64,000 nt of DNA from Acetobacterium sp. (GCF_030652775.1 NZ_JAUSPS010000064.1:1-64000), one strand, 5' to 3'. Positions 1-8,656 are shown, counted from the stretch's first letter. The notes: generated by a model not told the origin, from the sequence alone. Numbers and translations are program-made.

Positions 1-249
1 CACATATGACCTTGATTCCTTCCCAGCTGATTCGCTGGCAATCTCTGGCCCCTTTTCTTGCTTGAAAAGTTCATCCATTACCGCACAAGTGGCCATCTTA
101 ACGGGATCTGTGACATCCTCTGTGATTCTACCCTGGGTTACCTGGTTAATATAGGCCGTAGCCATGGAGGAAAGCCGGATGAAATCATCAGAATTTACCA
201 GTTTTCCTCCATATGTGGCCGTGTAGTAAGTGGAATCTACATAGGCCAT
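1..249 (-). CDS. Phage head-tail connector-like protein (N-terminal 83 residues, cut by window edge)
   Basis: The reading frame opens with ATG at 249 and is open to the window edge. It follows the major capsid gene by 4 bases on the same strand. The visible product starts MAYVDSTYYT and looks like the short alpha-helical head-completion proteins (HK97 gp6 / SPP1 gp15 / YqbG type) that usually follow the coat gene. Those proteins form the connector ring between portal and tail. The family assignment rests mainly on gene order and overall look, not on a decisive motif, so another neck or DNA-packaging protein is possible. Confidence 0.6.
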   Translation of the reverse strand, partial: MAYVDSTYYTATYGGKLVNSDDFIRLSSMATAYINQVTQGRITEDVTDPVKMATCAVMDELFKQEKGPEIASESAGKESRSYV

Positions 250-253
250 GATC

Positions 254-1390
254 TTAACCTAAGATACGAACAGCCAGCTCCTGATACATGGTTTTGTAAC
301 CATAGAGCACGTCCATGGAGATCGTTTCTTTCTTATATTTGATGTCGTATCCCTTAACAACACGCATTGAAACGCCGTTGTAAGAAACTACATAAGCTTC
401 AACCCCAGAAGGCAATGTCAGCGGACGGGTAACAAATGCAAAAGCCTGTGGCGCAAAACCGAGGTTTGCAGTATGGCTTGCAGCCACGGTGATGACATCA
501 GTCACAGCCAGTGCTGGGAGAGCTGGGTAAACAGTAACAGCCAATTCATCTGATGCAGCTGTCCCGCCAGTTACGACAGTGTAAGTTTTCCCTTTAATTG
601 TCAGGATATCGCCTTTGACCAGGGTCCCGGTTAAAGTTGGGCTGGTTCCACCGGTTACCGCCAGGGTCAGGCCGGTAGCTCCTTCAGCGACGATGGCTTT
701 AGGAACAATCTTAGGAGTCGTTCCACCGCCAACTGCTAAAGTTCCCGCGGTGTGGGTTTTGATCCCCTGTGCCATAAAGTTATTGAATGAATACAGACGG
801 CCTAATTCACCTTCGCGAAGGGCATCTGTGCTTGCTGATTTTTCAGCATGGGCAACCGCATCCAAAGTGCTTAGTGATGCTTCTGCCTCTGGGTCCCACA
901 CAGCAACGCGCCCAGCCAGCGGCACCTTATTGATATTCAATGCTTTTCGCGCGTCGGCGATCACACTCAGTGAGGCAGGGGTTGTCCCGGCAGCGCCAGC
1001 GATGTAAGGGATATCCTTGTACAGGAATAAACCATCACTATTGATCTTTTCAGCGAGCGCCACCGCCGAAGGTTCGATAAACAACCGGTTAAGATCGTCA
1101 ATGCTGGTTGCTCCTGCGATTGCTCCCCATTCTGCATCGACCGTGGCCAGCTTATCCAGGGTTACTTCTACACTGGACTCTTTAATGTCCTGTGCGGTAA
1201 CGCCGTTTGTTTCGTCGAAATCTTTCGCTTCCAAAACTACTGGCTTTTTAACCTGGATCTTTGCACCTTTACCGGGTTGGAAATCGTTCGAGAAGTCTCG
1301 ATAGATCAGGTTTGGAAATACCATGTTTTCAATTAACCGCTGCAAGGTTAGTCTTGCGATTACTTTTACATCTAAAAATTCATTTGCCAT
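254..1390 (-). CDS. Major capsid protein (P22 coat-like)
   Basis: This 378-residue protein should form the icosahedral head shell. The N-terminal part (residues about 1-70) with VIARLTLQRL and the basic KPVVL segment resembles P22 gp5-type coat proteins with the HK97 fold. Roughly residues 235-310 are rich in Gly, Thr and Val and read like an inserted beta-rich domain, as this coat family carries. The gene sits directly downstream of the scaffold gene (27-base gap holding a GGAG-type ribosome site) and upstream of a connector gene. This is the canonical scaffold-coat-connector order. I recognise the family by pattern only; the position makes the coat role very likely. Confidence 0.85.
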   Translation of the reverse strand: MANEFLDVKVIARLTLQRLIENMVFPNLIYRDFSNDFQPGKGAKIQVKKPVVLEAKDFDETNGVTAQDIKESSVEVTLDKLATVDAEWGAIAGATSIDDLNRLFIEPSAVALAEKINSDGLFLYKDIPYIAGAAGTTPASLSVIADARKALNINKVPLAGRVAVWDPEAEASLSTLDAVAHAEKSASTDALREGELGRLYSFNNFMAQGIKTHTAGTLAVGGGTTPKIVPKAIVAEGATGLTLAVTGGTSPTLTGTLVKGDILTIKGKTYTVVTGGTAASDELAVTVYPALPALAVTDVITVAASHTANLGFAPQAFAFVTRPLTLPSGVEAYVVSYNGVSMRVVKGYDIKYKKETISMDVLYGYKTMYQELAVRILG

Positions 1391-1417
1391 TTTTTATTTC
1401 TCCTTATAAATTTAAAA

Positions 1418-2026
1418 TTATTTTTTTGCGAATGCCATTTCAAAGAACTGATCATCTGAGATAGCATTGTGATCGACGGTTCTAATGCCACCGCCATGGG
1501 TGCCACCGGTGTTTACAACAACACCCGGGGGCTCTGGTTCGGGTGCTTTGTCAGCTACAAACGCCGCTGGATTACTTGCTTTAAGGGATGTGATATAATC
1601 ATCAGCCCCTAAGAACTTTCCTTCTTCCAGCTTGAAGCCTTTGTCTTTGAACTCTGAGAACACTGCTTTCTTTGCCAGTTCTGAACTAAACTCAACGCCA
1701 CCTAAAAACTTATCTACTGCAAATTCATACTCTTTTGTAGACATTTGTGTTTTAAGGGCTTCGGTGTCCTGTTCGTATTTCGTTTTCCATTCTTCAGCTG
1801 CTTTTTTAATCCCTTCAACATCCAATTCTTCAAAGCCTTTAATCGCCGTGTTGGCTTCTCCTAGTTGGGTTTTCACGCCTTCCAGTTCTTCCTTGGCTTT
1901 AATTACTTCCTGTTTCTGCTTTTCAACGTCCGTTTTGTACTTCTCGATATCGGTTCCATTAAGCGCAAATACGCTCTTAATCTGGTCTTCTGACAACCCC
2001 AGTGCTGTTAAGTCTTCGGTTTTCAT
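1418..2026 (-). CDS. Phage scaffolding protein (GP20 minor structural family)
   Basis: This 202-residue protein has a long charged heptad-rich coiled coil (about residues 25-100: repeated KEELEGVKTQ and AAEEWKTKY segments) and a Pro/Gly-rich C-terminus. This is the usual make-up of the Firmicute phage GP20 scaffold family, which guides coat assembly and leaves the finished head. It lies immediately upstream of the coat gene. The start at 2026 is preceded by GGAAAGGAT at a fitting distance. Upstream of the ribosome site lies a strongly folded leader (see 2058-2188), so capsid module expression may be modulated there. Confidence 0.85.
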   Translation of the reverse strand: MKTEDLTALGLSEDQIKSVFALNGTDIEKYKTDVEKQKQEVIKAKEELEGVKTQLGEANTAIKGFEELDVEGIKKAAEEWKTKYEQDTEALKTQMSTKEYEFAVDKFLGGVEFSSELAKKAVFSEFKDKGFKLEEGKFLGADDYITSLKASNPAAFVADKAPEPEPPGVVVNTGGTHGGGIRTVDHNAISDDQFFEMAFAKK

Positions 2027-2057
2027 GGTTCTTATCCTTTCCCACTAAGCGTTTTAG

Positions 2058-2188
2058 GTGGTCGCTGTCACCCATGGTCCTGCTTTCATAGGCTTGCAGG
2101 ATAGCCGATATTTAGGTACTAAAAATAGACCGTTTAACGACTTATCCAGGTCGCACCTTAACCCCGGCGCGGGGAGATTATCGACCAC
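2058..2188 (-). ncRNA. Candidate structured RNA leader upstream of the scaffold gene
   Basis: Read on the minus strand, GTGGTCG at 2188-2182 can pair with CGACCAC at 2064-2058 and close a 131-nt domain. Inside it are a C/G-rich hairpin (2162-2174, 5 bp with a triloop), a 6-bp hairpin TCCTGC/GCAGGA (2101-2096 with 2083-2078) and a bulged A/T-rich hairpin around a TTTT loop. A further 5-bp helix GCGAC/GTCGT is also possible. No convincing protein gene occupies the interval. I do not recognise a known riboswitch or ribozyme family; it lacks hammerhead and GEMM core motifs. The fold is by hand and unscored. Confidence 0.4.
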
Positions 2189-2210
2189 TTCCTTTACTCA
2201 AGATTTTGGG

Positions 2211-2242
2211 CAATAAAAAAGCACCGGTTAGGGTGCGGTGCT
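2211..2242 (-). terminator. Rho-independent terminator
   Basis: On the minus strand AGCACCG, a 9-nt loop and CGGTGCT are followed by TTTTTTA. The stem overlaps the stop codon of the 70-residue ORF at 2241-2453. It would stop or attenuate transcription coming from the packaging genes before the scaffold-capsid genes, and it sits just upstream of the structured leader. Confidence 0.75.
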
Positions 2243-2453
2243 ACTTCTTGATGAACAGAAATTCCTCAATGAAAATCGGGACGCCGATCATTTTAAGATC
2301 ATCATCATACTTCCCGCACACGTAATCAACTTTGTTCTTCACGTTATCGTTAATGATCATTTCTTTAGTTCCGTCGGGCATTCTGATCCCTAAGATAACC
2401 TTACAATTCTCTGCACCATTTGCGGCGTTTACAAACAATTCTTTTAATGTCAT
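2241..2453 (-). CDS. Phage protein of unknown function (70 aa)
   Basis: A 70-residue ORF in the head-gene operon, 4 bases after the preceding gene. Mixed alpha/beta character, no signal peptide, no cysteine cluster and no motif I recognise. The start at 2453 follows the TTTGAAAGGAG ribosome site that lies at the end of the upstream gene. It ends in the stem of a terminator. It may be specific to this phage lineage; its place between minor capsid and scaffold genes says nothing firm about its role. Confidence 0.65.
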   Translation of the reverse strand: MTLKELFVNAANGAENCKVILGIRMPDGTKEMIINDNVKNKVDYVCGKYDDDLKMIGVPIFIEEFLFIKK

Positions 2454-2457
2454 GTTA

Positions 2458-2733
2458 TTAATCTCCTTTCAAAGTTCTGCCCAGTTGTTTTTCTTTTTCA
2501 ACTTGTATCCGTTCCGCCATATCATTGACGTCAAAAATACGTTTTAAGAAATTCAAACTCATCTCCACATTTACCATCTTTTCGATAAGATCATCAGCCA
2601 TCTTAGTTTCTCTTTGAATTTTATTTATCAGAATAATAAGCTCCGCAAGATTTCCAATAGCCTCATCAACTCTTGGCACCATTCCTTCAACTTCAAGAAC
2701 TTCTGAATACATCCTCTTTTGAGATCCAGTCAT
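2458..2733 (-). CDS. Phage protein of unknown function (91 aa, helical)
   Basis: I place the start at 2733 (MTGSQKRMYS) because GAAGGAG lies just upstream. A longer frame opens at 2766 but lacks a ribosome site and runs up against the neighbouring 58-residue gene. The product is nearly all helix, with alternating charged and hydrophobic residues suggesting a short coiled coil. No family was recognised. It sits in the operon between minor capsid and scaffold genes. Confidence 0.65.
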   Translation of the reverse strand: MTGSQKRMYSEVLEVEGMVPRVDEAIGNLAELIILINKIQRETKMADDLIEKMVNVEMSLNFLKRIFDVNDMAERIQVEKEKQLGRTLKGD

Positions 2734-2774
2734 ATTATTTTTCTCCTTCTCTCTGGCAAAAGCCATTCTCGCTA

Positions 2775-2951
2775 CTAAACTTTCATAAAAATCTTACCGC
2801 CACGATCAATAAACTCGGGTTCACCATATCCCATTCGGATATCGACGCCATCTGCTTGAATTGTTTCGCCATCCGTCAAATTAATGAAACCAATCACTTC
2901 GCCTGTATCGCTATCGGTAACAGCAACATAATTTAATCCAACATCAGCCAT
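2775..2951 (-). CDS. Small phage protein (58 aa)
   Basis: The ORF starts MADVGLNYVA, is preceded by a strong AGGAGG site, and ends with TAG at 2775. It contains a DSDTGEVIGF turn and a GGKIF strand, suggesting a small beta-rich fold. It fills an otherwise empty gap between the 39-residue and 91-residue genes. Function unknown. Confidence 0.65.
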   Translation of the reverse strand: MADVGLNYVAVTDSDTGEVIGFINLTDGETIQADGVDIRMGYGEPEFIDRGGKIFMKV

Positions 2952-2961
2952 TTTAAACCTC

Positions 2962-3081
2962 CTATGGAATCACTATCTTTCGCTGCAACAAGCAAAAGCT
3001 CCAATTTAACAAATTAATCTGAACCCACGCAACCGCATAATGCACGCCGTCTTCCCAGTATTTTGTAATGTAATGATGCAT
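2962..3081 (-). CDS. Small phage protein (39 aa)
   Basis: The ORF starts MHHYITKYWE, with AAGGAGG about 8 bases upstream. It has a Trp/aromatic-rich centre (VAWVQINLLN) followed by a basic tail. Similar tiny proteins beginning HYITKY are, as far as I recall, scattered through Firmicute phages. The ORF abuts the minor capsid gene, so it is probably translated from the same message. Function unknown. Confidence 0.6.
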   Translation of the reverse strand: MHHYITKYWEDGVHYAVAWVQINLLNWSFCLLQRKIVIP

Positions 3082-3082
3082 C

Positions 3083-4276
3083 TTATCCCCTCCTTATACT
3101 TTTTTGACTTATACTTTGTCCAAACCCTACCACCTGGTGCCGCTCATTCTGCAACGCCAACCCGGTTTCCTTGCTAAACTCTTTATAAAACTGCTTTTGT
3201 CGCTGAAGCTTTATACTGGCAATTGTAAAGGCCTCTTTATCGCCCATCGCATCATAACCGATTAATTCGTTTTTGCTTTGTCGTATGGCTGTTTCAATCT
3301 GCCGTTGCTTTTGGGTGGCTTCGTAATGGTTATAAGACTTGCCTTCATACTCGAATGGATCCGGGTCAATGCTTTGCAGCTCTTTTTCGGAATATGTCGG
3401 GGTTGATATCCCAGGGAAGAACGCATAGTAATTATGCCTGCAATTCCAACCGCAAAGACCGGGACCGGTGCCAAGTCCCGTTGTCGCTGCCAGATTCGGA
3501 TATCCTTTTGCACTGCCATGAATCTTAAACACCTTGCCCTGCCATTCAGCATGATCAGGCCTTGCCCCTGAATGAGCCGTTACTTCCACATAATCAGCGT
3601 CCAGATCTTTTGCAACCTGGTCATTCATCTTACTCGACATCTGATTAACGCCGGTCATCACCGCCCGTCTGGCAGCCACATCAACCCGGTTATGCCAGCC
3701 AGATTCATAATCTACCCAGCGTAAACCACTTTGAGCGATCTGCTTAACCGCATTCCGGGTAGCGGTATCGTAATCAAGAACACCAGTCGACACCTGAAAT
3801 TGTGCTAGATCTAAAGCTTTGTTGTAAAACTCAAACATAGGAAGATATTCGACTTTCCCGGCGACCTTTCTGGCAAAGCCCAGCGACTTCGTCATATTAA
3901 ATAGTTCACCTTTGGTTTGCTCAGTTGCGGCTGCTATGTAACTCTGCAGCGTGACTGATTTTTCGATGTTTGGTAGCTTCTTCCCCATCTGCTCAAAGAT
4001 CGGCGCATCGTTGTTAAGAGACAATTCCGCGACGCTATGCATCAATGCGTCAATTTCGCTCTGAGACAGCTCCGTGACCCGTTTTATTTCTTTTTCGAGT
4101 TCAGATAAGGAGGCGCCAATTTCTTTGGCCCTGAGTGCCTGCCATTTGGCTGTTGCGGTAATTTTTCCAGCTTTGGCAACCCGCCGGGCAAAGTCTTTAA
4201 TAACAAATGCTTCCAGATCTTGGTAAAGGCCGACCATACCGTCAGGTATTATCTTTAATTGTTCCGGGGTTAACAT
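3083..4276 (-). CDS. Phage minor capsid protein 2 (SPP1 gp7-like head morphogenesis)
   Basis: A 397-residue protein immediately after the portal gene; the stop of portal and the start of this gene share a base. The N-terminal half is helical. The region around residues 230-290 carries the SGARPDHAEWQGK segment and conserved Gly/Cys/Arg-His-Asn residues typical of the minor capsid 2 / gp7 family, where HAEWQGK is a hallmark. These proteins associate with the portal and are packaged in a few copies in the head. The function call is by family and position; the exact role varies between phages. Confidence 0.85.
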   Translation of the reverse strand: MLTPEQLKIIPDGMVGLYQDLEAFVIKDFARRVAKAGKITATAKWQALRAKEIGASLSELEKEIKRVTELSQSEIDALMHSVAELSLNNDAPIFEQMGKKLPNIEKSVTLQSYIAAATEQTKGELFNMTKSLGFARKVAGKVEYLPMFEFYNKALDLAQFQVSTGVLDYDTATRNAVKQIAQSGLRWVDYESGWHNRVDVAARRAVMTGVNQMSSKMNDQVAKDLDADYVEVTAHSGARPDHAEWQGKVFKIHGSAKGYPNLAATTGLGTGPGLCGWNCRHNYYAFFPGISTPTYSEKELQSIDPDPFEYEGKSYNHYEATQKQRQIETAIRQSKNELIGYDAMGDKEAFTIASIKLQRQKQFYKEFSKETGLALQNERHQVVGFGQSISQKSIRRG

Positions 4277-5931
4277 TATTCAGCACCCTCAATGATTTTT
4301 TTAGCTTCTTCTTTACTAATTCCAATAGCTACAGATATGACATTAATTGCTTGCCCTATCGTTAATTCACCAGCCGCATACTGCGATAAGATCGCAATTA
4401 ATGACTGTGTTTGAGCTCCGTTTAAAGACTTCCCGGCGACATCCTCAACAGTGTCTACTACTTCTGATGTGCTTGCTTTAGGGGCCCCTTCCGTAGATAC
4501 GGCATCAAGCGGGTTTGTCTCAAATAGCGAACTTGCAGCCGGCATCATCTTAAGCGCTTCTTCTTCCGTAACGCCGTATTTCTTGGCAATGTAAATTTCA
4601 GGTTTAATCAGCCCGCTGGCAACGTCTTGTTGCATGGCCAATAGTTCCGACTCCTTATCAACAATATAGCTATCATCAAAGATTACCTTTATTTCCGGTT
4701 CTTCATCCAGCGCAATCCCACAAATGTTTTTACCAGCCCACATGATCGATCTGACCAATGTTTTCAGCGACCGCTCAACGACGATATAATTCTTGCTGGC
4801 ATTTTGCATCAGCTCCTGCTTATCCCCGACATACTGAGTCGCCGTGATAATGGCCCCGGCATTGAACTGATAATGCTTTGTACCAAACCCACACTTGAAA
4901 CTCAGGTAATCCAATTGGGCCTGTAATCCATCGATGTTTTCCTGGACTCTTAGCGACGGGTTAAACTCTTGAATCAGCTTATTGCTACCGTTCTTATCAA
5001 GGAAGTCATCGCCGAACTGAATGAACAGCTGTTGGGCCGTATCATCCGGGGTGATTTTCTCCCCGCTGTCGGTTGTTGTCACCAACGAATCATTGATGAA
5101 CACTTTCTTCCCGCCCAGCTTAAAGTCCCGATTGAAGTTGTTGTAGCACAGATCCACACCCTGCAGGTTGTCGATTGAGTTTGCGAATACCGACATCCCC
5201 AACCCATTGGCACCATCGATAGCATTGACAATGTTCGGCTTCATGATCGAAAATAACGGGATGTCTGACTGGGTCGAGAACCCTTCAATCATCCCCTCAG
5301 GTAGCGGGATCGGGTCTAATGTTCCGGCATCTTCTTTAAAATATCGGTTCGTTACCTCATATCCGTTTTCAGTCAGGATGTGAGTCTCGACATAGACATA
5401 GTTCTTGCCGCCCAGCATCACATCCGAAACAAAGGCTACATCTACAATATTTCCATATCGGATCGATAAGGGGATGATGTTTAAGGCATTTAGAAATTCA
5501 ATGCGGATCTCTGTATTCTTGTCACCGATTGCTTTTTCTCCAACCAGCTTAAGGTTTTCAAAACGTAAAACAAAAGCGCCGGTGCCTGAGTAGAATGTTT
5601 TCTCAATTAACTCATTCGCCGCTTGCCAGAAATTATTGAGTTCAAAAACAGAATCAACAAAATCGTTGTTCTTATTCTTATCAACCACTATCTCAGTTTT
5701 CTCATTAAGCAGAATACTGGCCCAATCTTCACAGACTTTCTTTGCCATTTTCAATGAATAGATCTGGCGCTTTTTCGTTTTGCCGCTGTAACCAGTCTCG
5801 GTAAAATCATGGAACGGTTTATAGTACCCCTTCCACCAGTCTTCCCACTCTTGAATGTAGGTATAATAGCTGGTCGGCACGTCATAGCCGTTCGCTTTAT
5901 TTAAATAATCTACTACTGCGTTTATGTTCAC
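4276..5931 (-). CDS. Phage portal protein (SPP1 gp6 / PBSX-type)
   Basis: This 551-residue protein sits directly between terminase and minor capsid genes, with a 2-base gap from the large terminase. The N-terminal region, with tyrosine-rich and WWKGYY elements followed by a long mixed alpha/beta core, matches Gp6-like portals of Firmicute phages. Portals form the dodecameric ring at one capsid vertex, dock the terminase and pass DNA. The C-terminal 90 residues are low-complexity and helical. The length is usual for the family. Confidence 0.9.
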   Translation of the reverse strand: MNINAVVDYLNKANGYDVPTSYYTYIQEWEDWWKGYYKPFHDFTETGYSGKTKKRQIYSLKMAKKVCEDWASILLNEKTEIVVDKNKNNDFVDSVFELNNFWQAANELIEKTFYSGTGAFVLRFENLKLVGEKAIGDKNTEIRIEFLNALNIIPLSIRYGNIVDVAFVSDVMLGGKNYVYVETHILTENGYEVTNRYFKEDAGTLDPIPLPEGMIEGFSTQSDIPLFSIMKPNIVNAIDGANGLGMSVFANSIDNLQGVDLCYNNFNRDFKLGGKKVFINDSLVTTTDSGEKITPDDTAQQLFIQFGDDFLDKNGSNKLIQEFNPSLRVQENIDGLQAQLDYLSFKCGFGTKHYQFNAGAIITATQYVGDKQELMQNASKNYIVVERSLKTLVRSIMWAGKNICGIALDEEPEIKVIFDDSYIVDKESELLAMQQDVASGLIKPEIYIAKKYGVTEEEALKMMPAASSLFETNPLDAVSTEGAPKASTSEVVDTVEDVAGKSLNGAQTQSLIAILSQYAAGELTIGQAINVISVAIGISKEEAKKIIEGAE

Positions 5932-5933
5932 GG

Positions 5934-7274
5934 TTAACCTCCAATCAACTTATTCATAAATTTTTCGTATGAGTATTCAAAGGCGTCCAAAATGTCTATA
6001 TCTGTACTAAAGTTATCCAGCCGCACGTCTTTGCCAGCATCGCTGGCTTTTTTATCCCAGACCGCCGATGACAGCCCACCGATTAAGGCAGTGCAGCAAC
6101 TTAAGATCTTAATTCGTTCCCGGTTCAATAAAGTGTTGCAACATCGAATCCGCTCAACAATCTTGATCTTAGCACTGTCTCCGATCTTAATCGGCAACCC
6201 TGCATTCTTGCACGCCTTATACAATCCATTAATCAAATACTGAGCTTCATTATCGGCAAAACAATATCGGATTGGAACGCCTGGGAAAAGCTGCTCTAAT
6301 TCCCGGTAAAACGTAATGAATTCTTGATTGACCACATCGCTGTCGATGTCGCCCTTCTGGCCTTTTATCGCATGATCAGCCAAAACATAGACCGATCTAA
6401 AGTTATGAGTAAAGCCAGAGGCCACGAAAGTTGTCAGGGATCTGTTCCCCCCAAAGTCCATGCCAATTGATATAAACTCTAGATCGCGCCTTAATTGCTC
6501 TTTTAATTCGTCAGTTAGTTCAATGATGTACTTACTGGGGTTGTCGGCAAATTGTCGGTATATGACACCCTCAGCTGCTTTCCATAGGCCGAGTATAAAC
6601 CGTTCATAAAAAACACCGCTGTACATTGAGCGGTATCTGGCTTTTATCTTTTCAGTTAGGCTAAGATTATCATCCATTGTGAAATGGAGATAAAGATACT
6701 GCTTTTCGTCTTTCTTATCGATCCAATTGATCTTAAACCAGTGCCGCGGATTGCTCGGATTGCAGTTGAACCAGAATTTCGATCCATCCACCGAACAGCG
6801 CCCGGTAGCCTGATTGACAAACGATTCCGGCATCAGTGCCACTTCATCAAAAAAGATCCCGGCCAGTGTTATCCCCTGGATGAGATCCTGCGATCGTTCA
6901 TCTTTCCCGCCGAATATATAAAAATAGTTTGTGACATCACCCCGATTTACCGTGACTAGATTATCGGCCCGATGATCCTGGACTTTATAGCCCCTGGACT
7001 TGAGCATTAGTTTCAGCCAAAACAAAACATTCCGCCGGAACGAACCAATCGTCTTTCCGCACATCCCGAAGTTTTGGTTGTTAAATGACGTCATGGCCCA
7101 TATCACGAAAGATAATGACATCGACAGGGTTTTGCCCGACCGAATGGCTCCATCGGCAATGATGCCTTCTTTATCGTGCATCGGACTCTCTGGTATCCAC
7201 CAAGTCAAGACCTTCATCTGTTTTTTCGAGAATGCTTTAAACTTGAAGATGGCTTGTTTTATTCGGCTTCCCAT
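5934..7274 (-). CDS. terL: Phage terminase large subunit (PBSX-type)
   Basis: A 446-residue ATPase-nuclease motor that packages DNA. A Walker A-like GAIRSGKT lies at residues 42-49 and a Walker B LAGIFFDE at 137-144. A coupling-type FNCNPSNP is at 169-176. The nuclease domain starts near residue 268 with the SIGMDFGG segment, where D273 is the first metal ligand. All key parts appear intact. The gene overlaps the small subunit gene by 16 bases and lies 2 bases before portal, as expected for a packaging operon. Confidence 0.95.
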   Translation of the reverse strand: MGSRIKQAIFKFKAFSKKQMKVLTWWIPESPMHDKEGIIADGAIRSGKTLSMSLSFVIWAMTSFNNQNFGMCGKTIGSFRRNVLFWLKLMLKSRGYKVQDHRADNLVTVNRGDVTNYFYIFGGKDERSQDLIQGITLAGIFFDEVALMPESFVNQATGRCSVDGSKFWFNCNPSNPRHWFKINWIDKKDEKQYLYLHFTMDDNLSLTEKIKARYRSMYSGVFYERFILGLWKAAEGVIYRQFADNPSKYIIELTDELKEQLRRDLEFISIGMDFGGNRSLTTFVASGFTHNFRSVYVLADHAIKGQKGDIDSDVVNQEFITFYRELEQLFPGVPIRYCFADNEAQYLINGLYKACKNAGLPIKIGDSAKIKIVERIRCCNTLLNRERIKILSCCTALIGGLSSAVWDKKASDAGKDVRLDNFSTDIDILDAFEYSYEKFMNKLIGG

Positions 7275-7978
7275 ACTTCACCAATCTTTCCAGATAAAGC
7301 GTCAAGGAACCCGTCATCTTCGTATGATTCTTCTTCACCATTTATTTTTGCCACATCAGCTTTTAGTTTATCAATTCTTGCTCGCTGCTCTTCGGTAACT
7401 AGATCTGATCTGGTCAGCCCATCATACTGCTTGATCATAGATTCCAGTGTCTTCATGGCTCGCGATTGTGCCTGCATGAAATTGGAATGCTTATCCCATG
7501 CTTGCTGGATATCGTAGGAAGTCGCTAAACCATCACAGCTGATTTCCTTGGTCATATCTTCCTGATCTCTAACATACATCAGGTTTTGCGCCCGGATGAT
7601 GGCGGCGTATTGCAACTGGATATTGTCCCAGAGAAGATCAATGGGGCTTGATCGCTCAATGCAATTCATGATCTCCATGGTTTCAGCGGGCAGCCATTTG
7701 GAAAAGAAGCCGTGGCGCTCTGCGTTTTTGTTTTCTTCAGGCGTGCTTGGCTTGTGTCCAACTGAATTTTTGTTTCCTGGTTGTCCGCCTTTTTTATTTG
7801 CAACGTTGCGCTTTTTTGTTTGCAACGTTGCATCCCACTGATATCTTTTTTTCCAGCTGCGAACAGTCCCTTCCGGAATGCTGAGAGCAACTGAGATTTC
7901 CACCATTTTGCAGCCTTTGTCAAATAATTCTTTTGCTTTTTCAATTTTTTCATTCGGTGCTCTTGGCAATCTCACCAC
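7259..7978 (-). CDS. terS: Phage terminase small subunit
   Basis: This 239-residue protein sits directly upstream of the large terminase and overlaps it. Residues about 8-50 form a helix-turn-helix (a KAKELFDKG helix, then VEISVALSIPEGTVRSWKKR), as in PBSX XtmA-type small subunits that bind the pac/cos site. A basic Asn/Lys-rich linker (about residues 58-90) is followed by helical oligomerisation segments. It recognises phage DNA and delivers it to TerL. Confidence 0.88.
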   Translation of the reverse strand: MVRLPRAPNEKIEKAKELFDKGCKMVEISVALSIPEGTVRSWKKRYQWDATLQTKKRNVANKKGGQPGNKNSVGHKPSTPEENKNAERHGFFSKWLPAETMEIMNCIERSSPIDLLWDNIQLQYAAIIRAQNLMYVRDQEDMTKEISCDGLATSYDIQQAWDKHSNFMQAQSRAMKTLESMIKQYDGLTRSDLVTEEQRARIDKLKADVAKINGEEESYEDDGFLDALSGKIGEVWEAE

Positions 7979-8004
7979 CTCTCATTCGTTTCGTTTTGGA
8001 ATTC

Positions 8005-8271
8005 CTACTTCAGCAAATACCACTCACTCTCAAAAACCCCGGGATGCCTGGTTGATAAACTCCCATCGCCTTCCCGGACAATATAATCGCCATCGTTGAT
8101 CTGGTACGCTTCTTCCCCATCTGGGTTATTTAGAAACAACCTCCGCCCGGTAAAAACAAGATTGTCTCCACCCATAATCGCATCATACAACCATTCCGGC
8201 ATTTTCTGGGTTACATCACCATTCCATTGATACGCTTCAATCGTTTGTGGTTTTCTCGCATAACTAGCCAT
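8005..8271 (-). CDS. Phage protein of unknown function (88 aa)
   Basis: An 88-residue protein starting MASYARKPQT. It resembles a common small phage family with an AYQWNGD-like strand near the N-terminus, a central GDYIV turn and a C-terminal F-E-x-x-W/Y end. The function of that family is unknown to me. It lies between small Cys-rich genes and terS on the same strand, so it is probably transcribed at the start of the packaging operon. Confidence 0.75.
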   Translation of the reverse strand: MASYARKPQTIEAYQWNGDVTQKMPEWLYDAIMGGDNLVFTGRRLFLNNPDGEEAYQINDGDYIVREGDGSLSTRHPGVFESEWYLLK

Positions 8272-8274
8272 GGT

Positions 8275-8397
8275 TTACCTCCACTTAATTTTGAACAGCA
8301 TGCATTCCGGCACGGTACAAAACCATTTATGGTCATTGATCTTTCGGCACCATTTGCACTTTTTGCAGTATCGGTTTCTGAATTCACTTTCTTTCAT
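8275..8397 (-). CDS. Tiny Cys-rich phage protein (40 aa)
   Basis: The ORF starts MKESEFRNRY and contains two CxxC-type pairs (CKKCKWC, then a later Cys pair), so it looks like a minimal zinc ribbon. Its start lies inside the 3' end of the neighbouring 45-residue ORF, a typical coupled overlap. A function such as nucleic-acid or protein binding is only a guess. Confidence 0.5.
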   Translation of the reverse strand: MKESEFRNRYCKKCKWCRKINDHKWFCTVPECMLFKIKWR

Positions 8398-8521
8398 GGC
8401 TGACCACTTTCCCCGAATACAGGATACATCCTGTTTGCTTGTAAGGATCTCTCAGACTCGCGTCTAAACACCGGCCGTCACGACAATAATTACACGCTGT
8501 GCAGTTGCACTTGGTATCCAT
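8384..8521 (-). CDS. Tiny Cys-rich phage protein (45 aa)
   Basis: The ORF starts MDTKCNCTAC after an AAGGAG ribosome site. Six cysteines fall in the first 33 residues in CxC/CxxC spacing, which suggests metal binding. It overlaps the next small ORF by 14 bases. A terminator lies just upstream (8545-8570). Function unknown. Confidence 0.5.
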   Translation of the reverse strand: MDTKCNCTACNYCRDGRCLDASLRDPYKQTGCILYSGKVVSHERK

Positions 8522-8544
8522 GGCTTCTCCTTAAATTTTAAGTA

Positions 8545-8570
8545 TAAAAAAGACGCCCTCTCGGACGCCT
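8545..8570 (-). terminator. Rho-independent terminator between early and late blocks
   Basis: On the minus strand AGGCGTCC, loop GAGA and GGGCGTCT form an 8-bp stem with two G-U pairs, followed by TTTTTTA. It lies after the DUF1492-type regulator gene and before the packaging genes, so it may be the block that the late regulator overcomes or bypasses. Confidence 0.7.
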
Positions 8571-8656
8571 CTATATTTTCGGATAAATGCGGCTTAATTA
8601 GGAAACCTCCGCATTATAAATTATAGATTAGACTTTTCTATATTAACAGCAAGTCT

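Noticed and set aside
615-1304. Plus-strand open frames of 130 and 95 residues
   Set aside because: They lie inside the major capsid gene on the opposite strand, lack ribosome sites and have low-complexity Ala/Ser/Pro/Val composition typical of antisense frames.
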